Source of the DNA: Bacteroidota bacterium | Lineage (GTDB): Bacteria; Bacteroidota; Bacteroidia; Cytophagales; Cytophagaceae | Reading direction: 5' to 3' | NCBI GenBank assembly: GCA_023458555.1 | Contig: JAEWYS010000001.1 | Span: forward strand, 186,001 to 250,000 | Length of the DNA stretch: 64,000 bases | In this document: positions 52,180-61,472 of the stretch, piece after piece | Layout of the letters: each line of letters begins with the position of its first letter | Numbering within the stretch: the stretch's first letter is position 1 | The notes under the pieces: generated by a model | Seen by the model: the letters and a program-made list of their open reading frames with translations, nothing else | The model's database searches: none | What the model was told of the DNA's origin: nothing | Translations under genes and position numbers: made by a program

Positions 52180-53193
52180 ATGGGAAGAAAGATACGCTTT
52201 GCAGTGGTGGGAGTCGGGTATATCGGCAGGAGGCATGCAACAATGATTCAGGAAAATGAAGAGGCAGAGCTCGTGGCTTTGGTCGATACAAATCCGGAGC
52301 TGGAAAAGGAGCTGGCTGCTTACTATAAGGTCCCTTTTTTTAGTTCGCTGGAAATGCTGCTGGAATCAGCACTTATATATGATGTAGTAAATATTTGTAC
52401 TCCCAATAGTTATCATGCAGAGATGGCTATCCAGGCTCTGCAAAAAGACTGTCATGTGGTTATCGAGAAGCCTATGGCGCTTCGGCAAAGCGACTGTCTG
52501 GATGTAATAGCACTCAGCAGAGAGCGGGGACGCAGTGTGTTTTGCGTGATGCAGAACAGATACAGTCCGCCGAGCCAGTGGCTGAAGCAGCTGGTTTCAT
52601 CAGGCAGGCTTGGAAATATTAATCAGGTACATATCAACTGTTTCTGGAACCGGGATATAAGATATTACTCGAGGAGCAAATGGAAAGGAACCAGCAGGTT
52701 TGACGGAGGAACACTGTATACACAGTTTAGTCACTTCGTTGATACTATGTACTGGCTGTTTGGGGATATAACCAACATTACCGCCAGGCTTAAAAATTTC
52801 AATCATGAAGGAATGATCGACTTCGAGGATTCCGGAACTGTCATATTTGACTTTGTAAATGGTGGTACCGGTACTTTCAATTATACAACTTCCTGCTGGG
52901 ATACAAATTTTGAAAGCAGTATCACTATTATCGGCTCGGAAGGTTCTGTAAAAGTTGGAGGGCAGTATATGAATAAAGTAGAATACTGCCATGTGAAAGA
53001 TTATACCATGCCGGAACTGGGACCTGTTAATCCGCCCAATGACTACGGAGATTACAAAGGCAGTGCGGCCAATCATCATTTTGTGATTCAGAATGTAATA
53101 GATACATTGCTTGCAAGAAGTGAAGCGACAACGAATGCATACGAGGGGATGAAGGTTGTGGAGATTATTGAGAAAGTATATAAAACTGTTTAG
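52180..53193 (+). CDS. Gfo/Idh/MocA-family oxidoreductase (WbpB/WlbA-like)
   Basis: The 337-residue enzyme has an NAD-binding Rossmann fold (FAVVGVGYIGRRHATMI), the sugar-binding motif VVIEKPMAL and GGGTLYTQFSHFVD given here as FDGGTLYTQFSHFVD. Members next to DegT aminotransferases oxidise a UDP-sugar at C3 ahead of transamination. It lies between the aminotransferase and a GT2 gene, with gaps of 12 and 4 bases, so the three are co-translated. Confidence 0.88.
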   Translation: MGRKIRFAVVGVGYIGRRHATMIQENEEAELVALVDTNPELEKELAAYYKVPFFSSLEMLLESALIYDVVNICTPNSYHAEMAIQALQKDCHVVIEKPMALRQSDCLDVIALSRERGRSVFCVMQNRYSPPSQWLKQLVSSGRLGNINQVHINCFWNRDIRYYSRSKWKGTSRFDGGTLYTQFSHFVDTMYWLFGDITNITARLKNFNHEGMIDFEDSGTVIFDFVNGGTGTFNYTTSCWDTNFESSITIIGSEGSVKVGGQYMNKVEYCHVKDYTMPELGPVNPPNDYGDYKGSAANHHFVIQNVIDTLLARSEATTNAYEGMKVVEIIEKVYKTV

Positions 53194-53197
53194 CAAG

Positions 53198-53968
53198 ATG
53201 CCCGATTCTCCATTGGTTACCATTATTACTGTCGTATATAATAGTGAGCATCTGATTGAAAAAACCATATGCTCAGTTATTAATCAGACATGCAGTGATT
53301 ATGAATATATTGTTGTGGATGGAGGATCAAAAGATAATACAGTCGCAATAATCAGGCGATATGAAGAATCTATAAGCAAATGGATTAGTGAACCGGATCA
53401 GGGAATTTATGATGCCATGAATAAAGGCTTACGTATGGCAACCGGGAAATATGTTTGGTTCATTAATAGTGGTGATGCTATATACGATTCTTACGTGATA
53501 GAAAAGCTAAGAGATTTTTCTCTTAGTAAAGATCCGGACGTGATGTATGGAGATACTATGCTTATCAAAGAATCAGGTACTCATCTGGGACTTCGATCTG
53601 TACAAACTACCAGAAAGTTGCCTGAAAGTTTGTGTTTTAAGAGTATGATTAATGGTATGGTAGTATCTCACCAGTCATTTATTCCTAAAACCGGACTTAC
53701 GGGTGAGTATAATTTAATTTATAAATGTAGTGCTGACCTTGATTGGGTAATCAGATGTTTAGGAAAAGCTGAAACCATATTAAATACCCAAATGACTCTT
53801 AGTGCTTACCTGATAGGAGGTTATTCTGGCAACAATCAGAAAGTAAGCTGGAAAGAACGCTGGGATATATATATAAGGTATTATGGGTCAATCGCAACTT
53901 TTTGGGCTCATTTGAGGATTATCGGACGGAATGTTTTGCATATGATATCCGGAAAGAGGAATTATTAA
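53198..53968 (+). CDS. GT2-family glycosyltransferase (WcaA/Cap-type)
   Basis: I start it at the ATG at 53198 (MPDSPLVTIITVVYNS), four bases after the oxidoreductase stop, giving 256 residues; the frame extends to a TTG at 53156. The GT-A core reads TVVYNSEHLIEKTI, VVDGGSKDNT, SEPDQGIYDAMNKG and FINSGDAIY, the last in the place of the DxD motif. The SEPDQGIYDAMNKG signature is typical for transferases of colanic-acid or capsule clusters. It probably adds a sugar made by its neighbours. Confidence 0.88.
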   Translation: MPDSPLVTIITVVYNSEHLIEKTICSVINQTCSDYEYIVVDGGSKDNTVAIIRRYEESISKWISEPDQGIYDAMNKGLRMATGKYVWFINSGDAIYDSYVIEKLRDFSLSKDPDVMYGDTMLIKESGTHLGLRSVQTTRKLPESLCFKSMINGMVVSHQSFIPKTGLTGEYNLIYKCSADLDWVIRCLGKAETILNTQMTLSAYLIGGYSGNNQKVSWKERWDIYIRYYGSIATFWAHLRIIGRNVLHMISGKRNY

Positions 53969-53992
53969 GCTCAATAGCAAACAATCAATAAT

Positions 53993-54994
53993 ATGGTAAA
54001 TCTGAATGGCAGTTCAGTTTTAATCACAGGTGGAACCGGGTCTTTCGGGAAAAAATTTGTGGAAATTGTATTAAGCAGATTTCCCGATATAAAAAGACTG
54101 ATTGTTTTTTCCCGTGATGAGTTTAAACAGTATGAAATGGCGCAAAGCTTTCCTGAAGGAAAGTATAAAGGAATCCGATATGTTCTGGGAGACGTGAGGG
54201 ATATAGAACGTCTGAAAAGAGTTTTTGAGGGGGTAGATATTGTGATTCATGCAGCAGCACTTAAGCAGGTACCTTCTTCTGAGCTTAATCCTATGGAGTG
54301 TATCAAAACGAATGTATTAGGTGCAGAAAATGTAATCAATGCCGCCCTGGACAAAAATGTAAAAACTGTTGTTGCTCTTTCAACAGACAAGGCGGCGGCT
54401 CCGGTCAGCCTGTACGGAGCCACCAAGCTATGCGCAGAAAAACTTTTTATTGCAGCGAACCATTTCAGTAATAAGGTCAATACAAGATTTTCAGTTGTTC
54501 GTTATGGCAATGTAATAGGATCCAGAGGTTCTGTTTCCAACTATTTCGAGCAAATCAGATCATCTGGCTCGTTGCCTTTGACCGATACAAATATGACCCG
54601 TTTCAATATATCCCTGGAAGAAGAGGTTGATATGGTACTTTGGGCTATTAATAATGCCTGGGGAGGAGAAATTTTTGTTCCTAAGCTACCTTCATTCAGG
54701 GTGACAGATCTTGCACAAGCTATTTGTTCTGAGTGTGTTCATGAGGAGATAGGTCTGAGAGCCGGAGAAAAAATTCATGAGGAACTCATTGCTGAAGCAG
54801 AGGCTCATAATGCTTTTGAATTTGAACGCTATTATATTATTCGACCGGAAAAACCAGCCTGGGATACGCAAAAATGGCTGAAGCAATTTAATGGCAAGCC
54901 AGTCGCCAGAGGATTTCGCTATGTGTCAAATCAAAACGACCGCTGGTTACAGATTGAAGAGCTGAAGAGCTTGCTGGCAGAAACGCATAGTTAA
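53993..54994 (+). CDS. UDP-GlcNAc 4,6-dehydratase (PseB/CapD-type)
   Basis: The 333-residue short-chain dehydrogenase-fold enzyme has ITGGTGSFGKKFVE for NAD(P), HAAALKQVPSSE, and the active site ALSTDKAAAPVSLYGATK in which Asp and Lys of STDKA replace the usual Ser/Tyr arrangement. Cytoplasmic PseB-type enzymes convert UDP-GlcNAc to a 4-keto-6-deoxy sugar with inversion at C5; the C-terminal part (RFNISLEEEVD, GEIFVPKLPS) agrees. The dedicated 4-aminotransferase is not adjacent unless the DegT enzyme at 51043 serves. Confidence 0.88.
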   Translation: MVNLNGSSVLITGGTGSFGKKFVEIVLSRFPDIKRLIVFSRDEFKQYEMAQSFPEGKYKGIRYVLGDVRDIERLKRVFEGVDIVIHAAALKQVPSSELNPMECIKTNVLGAENVINAALDKNVKTVVALSTDKAAAPVSLYGATKLCAEKLFIAANHFSNKVNTRFSVVRYGNVIGSRGSVSNYFEQIRSSGSLPLTDTNMTRFNISLEEEVDMVLWAINNAWGGEIFVPKLPSFRVTDLAQAICSECVHEEIGLRAGEKIHEELIAEAEAHNAFEFERYYIIRPEKPAWDTQKWLKQFNGKPVARGFRYVSNQNDRWLQIEELKSLLAETHS

Positions 54995-55032
54995 TTTTAT
55001 TAGTACTATTTTTTGAACAAAGTTAAAATATT

Positions 55033-56469
55033 ATGGATATCAGACAGACTGTATTGAGTGAGGCTGAGGTTGAGTTTATCAGTGTTTCCGAGCGAGATGA
55101 AATTGGAAAGGTTTTTTCGTATGATAATAAAATTTTAAGAGCTATATACAAGCACAAGGTAGACTATGTTAATCAGCTGCTCGCCAGCGGACTGATTGAT
55201 GAGCTTGTCAGTAAAGGAATGTTCCCGAAAACCACCGTGTCCGATTATGTCTTGGATGGTTTTGGAATGGTACTGGAACACGAAAAGATTCAGCCCGTGG
55301 TAATGCCGCCTCAGTGGTCCTTTGATATGTTAAAGGACGCGGCATTGCTTGTCATTGAGTTGAATCAGATAGCCCTAAAATATGGTTATCAAACCATGGA
55401 TTGTCATGGTTACAATGTTATTTTTAGAAAAAACAAGCCTGTTTATGTGGATTTAGGTAGTTTTATCATAAATCCTCCTGGATTTAAGGGCTGGTTCGCT
55501 TATGAAGGTTTTAGGCAGTTTTATTTATATCCGTTAATTATTGCGCAGACAGGGAATTGGTATTGGGCCAGACTGGTCATGATGCAGCCTACTCCTATGC
55601 CTCATTACGCCTATTATTATTTAAGATATCCTCTAAGTAAGATTTTTAAAAATCACCGTATTGAATTTTATTTTCATAACTTTTTCAAGTTTAAGCTTTT
55701 AAGTTATTTTTCAGATGCTGAAATTGAAAAAAAGATCCCCCTATTATTACGAAAAATAGTCTCGCCACTTAAAAAGATGAAGTTGTTGCCTTTTCAGAAT
55801 ACGAATCTGAATCGTTTAAAAACAACAATAAACAATTTGACTATTAATAATATCAGTACGGAATGGGGGGATTATCATAATCAGTTAAAGGGACCGGACG
55901 GTTTTATAAAATCAACCAGTAGATTTGACAGAATTGTTGAAATTACCAAGGAGCTTTCTATTGAGACAGCTCTTGAATTGGGAGGAAACCAGGGAGTATT
56001 TTCTCAGATTTTGGTCGAAAAGGCAAAAGTAAAAACGATTATTTGTACTGATTATGATGAAGCAGCTGTCAACATCATGTATAATACTCTTAAAAAGACA
56101 GAATATGACATAGCTCCGGCATTGTTAAATTTTGTTATGCCATTTGAAAACAAAATTGGAAGGTCTGTTTATTCAAGATTTAAAAGTGATGCTGTCTTTG
56201 CTTTAGCCTTAAGTCATCATCTGTTATTGACTCAAAAGATGCCAATAAAGGTCTTATTTGAAGAACTGATAAAGTACTCAAAAAAATATGTATTTGTAGA
56301 GTTTATGCCCCTGGGATTGTATAACCCTAAGAGCAAGAATAAATATATTGTACCGGATTGGTATTCAATTGATTATTTCAGGGACAATTTTATGTTGTAT
56401 TTTACTGTGTTGTATGAAGAAAAAATTGATACGAACAGAGTGATTTTTGTAGGAGAAATTAAAGCATAG
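55033..56469 (+). CDS. Kinase-like domain fused to a SAM-dependent methyltransferase (NoeA-like family)
   Basis: The 478-residue protein has two parts. Residues about 60-180 contain a small kinase-like lobe with MDCHGYNVIF (Asp123, His125, Asn128) and VYVDLGS (Asp140), which mimic the catalytic loop and DFG motif of kinases. Residues about 300-475 are a class I methyltransferase with ALELGGNQGVFSQ (315-321) and CTDYDEAAV. This arrangement occurs in proteins related to nodulation protein NoeA. In a glycan locus with an ABC exporter it could modify or cap chain ends, in the manner of WbdD, though the domain order is reversed. The gene is visibly AT-richer than its neighbours. Confidence 0.78.
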   Translation: MDIRQTVLSEAEVEFISVSERDEIGKVFSYDNKILRAIYKHKVDYVNQLLASGLIDELVSKGMFPKTTVSDYVLDGFGMVLEHEKIQPVVMPPQWSFDMLKDAALLVIELNQIALKYGYQTMDCHGYNVIFRKNKPVYVDLGSFIINPPGFKGWFAYEGFRQFYLYPLIIAQTGNWYWARLVMMQPTPMPHYAYYYLRYPLSKIFKNHRIEFYFHNFFKFKLLSYFSDAEIEKKIPLLLRKIVSPLKKMKLLPFQNTNLNRLKTTINNLTINNISTEWGDYHNQLKGPDGFIKSTSRFDRIVEITKELSIETALELGGNQGVFSQILVEKAKVKTIICTDYDEAAVNIMYNTLKKTEYDIAPALLNFVMPFENKIGRSVYSRFKSDAVFALALSHHLLLTQKMPIKVLFEELIKYSKKYVFVEFMPLGLYNPKSKNKYIVPDWYSIDYFRDNFMLYFTVLYEEKIDTNRVIFVGEIKA

Positions 56470-56769
56470 AATAAGACAGGGTGCTGTATCTATTTTATGC
56501 CCAAAGTAGCGATAAGCTGCTTTGGGCATGGTGGTGGCGTCACCTGTTGTTTAAGATTAAACAGGTCTTAAAATAAACTTGCTCAATTATAGCACGGTCA
56601 GATCAGAGGTGGCTGACTGTGGACTTCTTTCCATTGAGAATAAGCGGTGTCCAGTGTTTTAATAGTAAGAGAAACAGTTATTTCTACTGGTTAAGTAAGC
56701 AGCAGAAATAACTGTAAATCTATTATTTATATTACCGAACTCAAAAGTCTGATTGTAGTGTAAATCAGC
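56470..56769. repeat. Hairpin-rich 300-bp spacer between convergent genes
   Basis: No reading frame is convincing here. Three inverted repeats are present. The first (56498-56510 with 56516-56528) forms 13 pairs with one T-G wobble and a five-base loop. The second has seven-base arms at 56542-56548 and 56560-56566. The third (56674-56689 with 56700-56715) has 16-base arms with one mismatch and a ten-base loop. None is followed by a good T run. They may terminate both flanking genes or be relics of a small mobile element. Confidence 0.6.
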
Positions 56770-59181
56770 CTAATCCTTATTGTTTTTGGGGCCTGCTACA
56801 ACAAGACCGATAGTTAGTGCCAGTATATTGAGAAGTAATACTATGGAGCCAGCCATGGATATTTTTTCCCCGCGTGAATATACCTGAGGTTCAAACCTGA
56901 AATTTATTGTATGATTACCCGAAGGGACATGAAGAGCTCTAAGTACATAATTGGCCCGTATATGCTCTACTGGCTTGCCGTCAATATACGCTTGCCAGCC
57001 TGGATGATAAAAGATTTCAGAAAATACGGCAAGCTGGTCGCTTTGTGTATAAGCTGTGTAGGTTAATTCATTCGGGTGATATTCGACTAATTTTATTGTA
57101 TTGGCGGAATCCTGCTGCAGGTCGAGATTGGATACGTAATCCTTAAATCGCTGGTCGATAATGGCAGTGCCTGCCGGATCAAAGTCTGTAAGCGCTTCTA
57201 TTTCTTCACGTGCGCCATTTACCATTGATACAGAATCTACAAACCAGGCATTACCCATCGCATTCGGATTAGTCATGACCATAGGAGCTCCTGTTTGCTG
57301 GTGCTTGTATATTATATACTTTGTATTGAGCATATTCCATACATTCTGATTATTCTGGCTGATATGACGTTCGATCAGATCCTGGTATCTGGATAGTTTT
57401 ATAGCGCTATAGCCGCCTATGGATTTATGTAAATAGGAAGTTTTCGCATCCGTAAAAGGATTAACGGTGAGATTGAGCACTCTGTAATGTGCAGCTGTAT
57501 CGCTGAGAATTTCATTGTCAACTTTCGTAGGGGCGAATACTTGTTTTAGATACTTTTGCTTGTCAAAAAAATCATCGTTGTTCAGGTAACGCTTGCTTAT
57601 CGGAAACATGTCCAATAATACAATAGCGACGACTAGCAGGGAAAAGGTAACTCGCCCTGCTTTTTCTTTGACATAGAGATATATTGCTCCAAATATGACC
57701 GCCACAAAGAAGAAAGACCTGAGCGCGTCTTTTTTTAGCATGCTGATCCGGTCTTCGCGCAAAGCATTTATAAGCCATTCAGGCACCCTGCTGTCATTTT
57801 CGGAACTAAAACTGAGAATAGAAGGCCCGGTTAAAAAGATTAATATGGAGATACCACTGGTTATCGCGAGCGCGATCCAGGACTTTTTTATTACTTCACT
57901 GGCTGGTGATGTTCTTTTGAATATTTCATTTAAAGCAATGAAAGCCAGCAGGGCGGCACTGACCTGAGTTAAAGAGAGAATCATTGTGACCGACCTGAAC
58001 TTATTATATAGAGGAACGTAGTTAAAGAATAAGTCCGAAAACCATTCGAGATTTCTGCCCCAGGCGAGCAAAATAGAAAGTATGGTGATGGATACCAGCC
58101 AGATTTTAGTGGGGCCTTTAATAAGGAGGCAGCCGAGAATAAACAGGAAGCAGACTGCCGCGCCGATATATACAGGTCCGGAAGTAAATGGCTGATCGCC
58201 CCAATAGGTTGGAAGATTGCTGACATAATCTTTCGCCTGATTTCGGGGAGCCCCTGCTTGAACAATAGTCTGGTAAGATTCTGATTTGACTCCGACATCT
58301 TCATGCGAGCTTCCACCATACAAATTGGGGATCAATAAGGTCAGAGTCTCAAATTTTCCATAGCTCCATGCAAATGCGTAATCTTTATCCAGGCCGGTTT
58401 TATCCTTTTTTTCGCTTAATTCGGAGCCACCCCGCGTTGTGTTAGGAGCCATAGCTGCCAGTACTGACAATTTCGAATAGCTGGGCAAAATGGCCACCAT
58501 TCCACAAATGAGTGCGATGCCGGATGCTATGACGAAGTCTTTAAATTGTTTTTCCTTAAACGCTTCAATAAGCCTGAAGATTACATAAATCAGAAGAAGT
58601 ATCGCCGTGTAGTATATGATTTGGATGTGCTCATAATAAATGAGCATACCAGAGGCGAAAGTGGTTACCAGAGCACCTATTAGGTAGCGCTTTTGGTATA
58701 AATAGACGATTCCTGCCAATACCGGAGCTATCAGAGCCATGTCGTAGACCTTGTTGATATGCCCGGCTTCAATACTTATGAAAGTGAAGGAAGCAAAGGT
58801 ATATGCGAACGATCCGGCTATGGCTATCCATGGATTAATTCTAAAGGCCAGCTGAAGAATATAGAAGCCGGCGAAGCATAAAAAGGTCATATATACGGGG
58901 GCCGGAAGCAGGAATAAGAAGCCTTCATGTATATAGCGGAAGATATTCGTTTTATAGCCACGCCATATGGGCATTCCTGCAAAACTGGAATTGGACCATA
59001 ATATTTCCGCCTCTGTGTCACCATATTCGAATGATTCCTGCAATGTTCCCAGTATTTGGACAAGATCACTTTGAACCAGCTCTTTTTTTTCCAGGACCGG
59101 AGAGAAGTATACAAATGCAACGATAAAAAATAGAGTAAAAGCTACTATAAAAGGTAAAAATTTATTTGATGTATATTGCAT
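56770..59181 (-). CDS. YfhO-family membrane protein
   Basis: The 803-residue protein has about 12-14 membrane helices in the first 560 residues and a second to last extracytoplasmic domain of about 190 residues before a final helix. The ending (FSEIFYHPGWQAYIDGKPV, RANYVLRALHVPSGNHTI in parts) is the YfhO signature. YfhO proteins resemble GT-C transferases and are linked to glycosylation of lipoteichoic acids or glycolipids in Firmicutes; in Bacteroidota the substrate is unknown. Its place beside a flippase gene agrees with a role in polysaccharide assembly. Confidence 0.88.
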   Translation of the reverse strand: MQYTSNKFLPFIVAFTLFFIVAFVYFSPVLEKKELVQSDLVQILGTLQESFEYGDTEAEILWSNSSFAGMPIWRGYKTNIFRYIHEGFLFLLPAPVYMTFLCFAGFYILQLAFRINPWIAIAGSFAYTFASFTFISIEAGHINKVYDMALIAPVLAGIVYLYQKRYLIGALVTTFASGMLIYYEHIQIIYYTAILLLIYVIFRLIEAFKEKQFKDFVIASGIALICGMVAILPSYSKLSVLAAMAPNTTRGGSELSEKKDKTGLDKDYAFAWSYGKFETLTLLIPNLYGGSSHEDVGVKSESYQTIVQAGAPRNQAKDYVSNLPTYWGDQPFTSGPVYIGAAVCFLFILGCLLIKGPTKIWLVSITILSILLAWGRNLEWFSDLFFNYVPLYNKFRSVTMILSLTQVSAALLAFIALNEIFKRTSPASEVIKKSWIALAITSGISILIFLTGPSILSFSSENDSRVPEWLINALREDRISMLKKDALRSFFFVAVIFGAIYLYVKEKAGRVTFSLLVVAIVLLDMFPISKRYLNNDDFFDKQKYLKQVFAPTKVDNEILSDTAAHYRVLNLTVNPFTDAKTSYLHKSIGGYSAIKLSRYQDLIERHISQNNQNVWNMLNTKYIIYKHQQTGAPMVMTNPNAMGNAWFVDSVSMVNGAREEIEALTDFDPAGTAIIDQRFKDYVSNLDLQQDSANTIKLVEYHPNELTYTAYTQSDQLAVFSEIFYHPGWQAYIDGKPVEHIRANYVLRALHVPSGNHTINFRFEPQVYSRGEKISMAGSIVLLLNILALTIGLVVAGPKNNKD

Positions 59182-59266
59182 GGAAATTCGAAGTTCAGAT
59201 TATGTAATGCATATTTACTATTTTTTCGACATTTGATAAACATTAAATATATAAAAAAAACAAAGT

Positions 59267-60763
59267 ATGGGTGTTGTTCTTAGGCAAAGTGTGAAAGGAA
59301 CCCTGAGTAATTATCTCGGAGTTGTTTTGGGGGCCTTTACCATGCTTATTTTGTTCCCCAAGCTTTTTGAACCGGATCAGATTGGTCTGGTTCGTGTTTT
59401 GCAGGATATTGGTTTGCTGGTGGCTACGTTGTCTCAGGTTGGTATTGTTAATATCATAGACCGTTTTTTTCCATATTTTCATGAGGACCAAGCCCGCAAT
59501 AATGGCTTTGTCCTTTTGATAATACTCTATCCCTTAATTGGCTTTTTGCTGATCTTTGCCTTTCTGGTCCTTTTTAAAGATCTGTGGGTCGATATTTACT
59601 CTGACAAAAGTCCTTTGCTTGTTCACTATTTTATTGTAGTGATACCGCTGGCATTTTTTATGTTGTATCAGCAGGTTCTCGAAGCTTATACCAGGGCGGT
59701 TATGAGAATTACGGTACCGATATTTGTCCGCGAAGTTTTTTTGAGGCTTGCTTTAATCGTTTTTACCTTGCTTTATGCGTTTAATTGTATCAGCTTTGAT
59801 GCTTTTATTTATTCTCTGATACTTTCATACAGCTTTACAGTCCTGATATTAATATTCTATCTCAGACATCTGAAGAAACTTTGGGTTGAACGCTTTATTT
59901 ATTCAAAACACAAGGTTTTGTTTAAAGAGATGGTCAGATACGGAGCTATAATATTTCTGACTGGTTTTGTCGCTGTACTAAGCGCCCGGATTGATGTTGT
60001 GATGCTGAGTGCCGTGAGCCTTGAGATGACAGGGGTATATTCTATTGCTTTTTTTATGGGAACAGTTATAGAAATGCCTAAGAGAGCTATTTCTCAAATA
60101 TCCATTCCGCTTATTGCCAATGGTTGGAAAAACAATGATTTAACTACTCTTAAACAGATCTATAGCCGAACATCCATAGTTCAGACACTGATAGGGGGGC
60201 TTTTTTTGACGCTGCTGCTTGTCAATATCAAGGATATCTTTAACCTGATGCCCAATTCGGAAGCGTATATTACCGGGATTACAGTTGTTTTTATTATCGG
60301 AATTTCACGGTTTGTGGATATGGCAACCGGACTGAATGCTGAAGTCATTATAAGTTCACCTTTCTACAAGATTAATTTCTTCCTGACGATTTTTTTAGGT
60401 ATTTCTAATATTGTATTTAATTCATTGCTGATTCCAAGGTATGGTATGGAAGGAGCAGCTATGGGGACGTTAATCAGCTATTCACTTTCCAACTGTATAA
60501 GAATATTGATTATCTGGATCAAAACCGGTATGATTCCGTTTACCAGGGCGTCATTGGGAGCTTTGCTACTGAGTAGTGCGTTATTGATATCAGTCTATCT
60601 GCTGAATATTAACGGACAATCCCTGATAGAGTCTGCACTTATTATTGTGGTTAAGTCGATGGTGATTACAGTGATTTTTCTTCTGTGTACATACAAGTTT
60701 AAACTTTCTGGTGATTTTAACCATTTGATTAATCGTTATCTCAAAACGCGGAAGAGTTCCTGA
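59267..60763 (+). CDS. Wzx-type polysaccharide flippase (MOP superfamily)
   Basis: The 498-residue protein has about 14 hydrophobic helices and belongs to the oligosaccharide flippase branch of the MOP superfamily. Features include the N-terminal SNYLGVVLGAFTMLILFPKLF, GLVRVLQDIGLLVATLSQ and late ITVVFIIGISRFVDMATGLNAEVI. It would flip lipid-linked sugar units to the periplasmic side. No Wzy polymerase or Wzz regulator is recognised nearby. Its 3' end overlaps the convergent acyltransferase gene by 23 bases. Confidence 0.87.
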   Translation: MGVVLRQSVKGTLSNYLGVVLGAFTMLILFPKLFEPDQIGLVRVLQDIGLLVATLSQVGIVNIIDRFFPYFHEDQARNNGFVLLIILYPLIGFLLIFAFLVLFKDLWVDIYSDKSPLLVHYFIVVIPLAFFMLYQQVLEAYTRAVMRITVPIFVREVFLRLALIVFTLLYAFNCISFDAFIYSLILSYSFTVLILIFYLRHLKKLWVERFIYSKHKVLFKEMVRYGAIIFLTGFVAVLSARIDVVMLSAVSLEMTGVYSIAFFMGTVIEMPKRAISQISIPLIANGWKNNDLTTLKQIYSRTSIVQTLIGGLFLTLLLVNIKDIFNLMPNSEAYITGITVVFIIGISRFVDMATGLNAEVIISSPFYKINFFLTIFLGISNIVFNSLLIPRYGMEGAAMGTLISYSLSNCIRILIIWIKTGMIPFTRASLGALLLSSALLISVYLLNINGQSLIESALIIVVKSMVITVIFLLCTYKFKLSGDFNHLINRYLKTRKSS

Positions 60764-61361
60764 CTTTTTGTGCCGGGACTCCAACGTAAGTTCCTGGTTC
60801 TTCAATTGAGGTTATAATGACAGAGCCGGCTCCGATGACGACATCAGAGCAAACAGAGATATTGTTGATAATACTGGCGCCTGCTCCGATGAATACATTA
60901 TCGCCAATCGAGACTTGCCCGGCGATACTGGCATTAATTGAGATATGGCAATGTTGTCCGATCTGGCACTCATGCTCAATAATAGCCCCTGTATTGACAA
61001 TTGTATTATCTCCAATAAATGCTCCAGGTCCAATATGCACATGATGGCCGGCAAAAATGTGTCGTCCGGTCCCAGCCAGATGGCTGATGGTAGATCTGGA
61101 AGAAATTATTGAAAAATACTCTCTGTCTGAGTATTGTATAAACAAGTTCTTACGTAGCTGGTTATTGCCAATGGCTATAAACATCGGATCGAAAGAGTTC
61201 CTGACCCGGGGATATACATTGTAACCCATATACAGATCAATAGATTTGTGTTCTTCAACGAAATAAAGTTTGCCGGAGTAGTTATTGCTATAAAGTATAT
61301 CCACTACGCTAAGCGCGTGACCTCCGGTACCAAATACAGCGAGTTGTTTTGTTGCAGGCAT
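60741..61361 (-). CDS. NeuD/PglD-family sugar acyltransferase
   Basis: The 206-residue protein has an N-terminal Rossmann-like nucleotide-sugar-binding part (LAVFGTGGHALSVVDIL) and a left-handed beta-helix made of hexapeptide repeats from about residue 95. The catalytic His lies in NTGAIIEHECQIG, and SIGDNVFIGAGASII and GTYVGVPAQKV follow. Family members acetylate amino or hydroxyl groups of sugars such as UDP-4-amino sugars or sialic acids. It could complete a UDP-diacetamido sugar with the dehydratase and aminotransferase above. Confidence 0.87.
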   Translation of the reverse strand: MPATKQLAVFGTGGHALSVVDILYSNNYSGKLYFVEEHKSIDLYMGYNVYPRVRNSFDPMFIAIGNNQLRKNLFIQYSDREYFSIISSRSTISHLAGTGRHIFAGHHVHIGPGAFIGDNTIVNTGAIIEHECQIGQHCHISINASIAGQVSIGDNVFIGAGASIINNISVCSDVVIGAGSVIITSIEEPGTYVGVPAQKVRNSSAF

Positions 61362-61472
61362 AGAATTTTGGACGAAAATGTGGTAATGGTGCTCTCAAAG
61401 TTAAAATTAACCTGATATTGATTTTAACCTCGTTAAAAAATTTTCTTTCTTTGTGCTTTCAAGTCAATAAAC

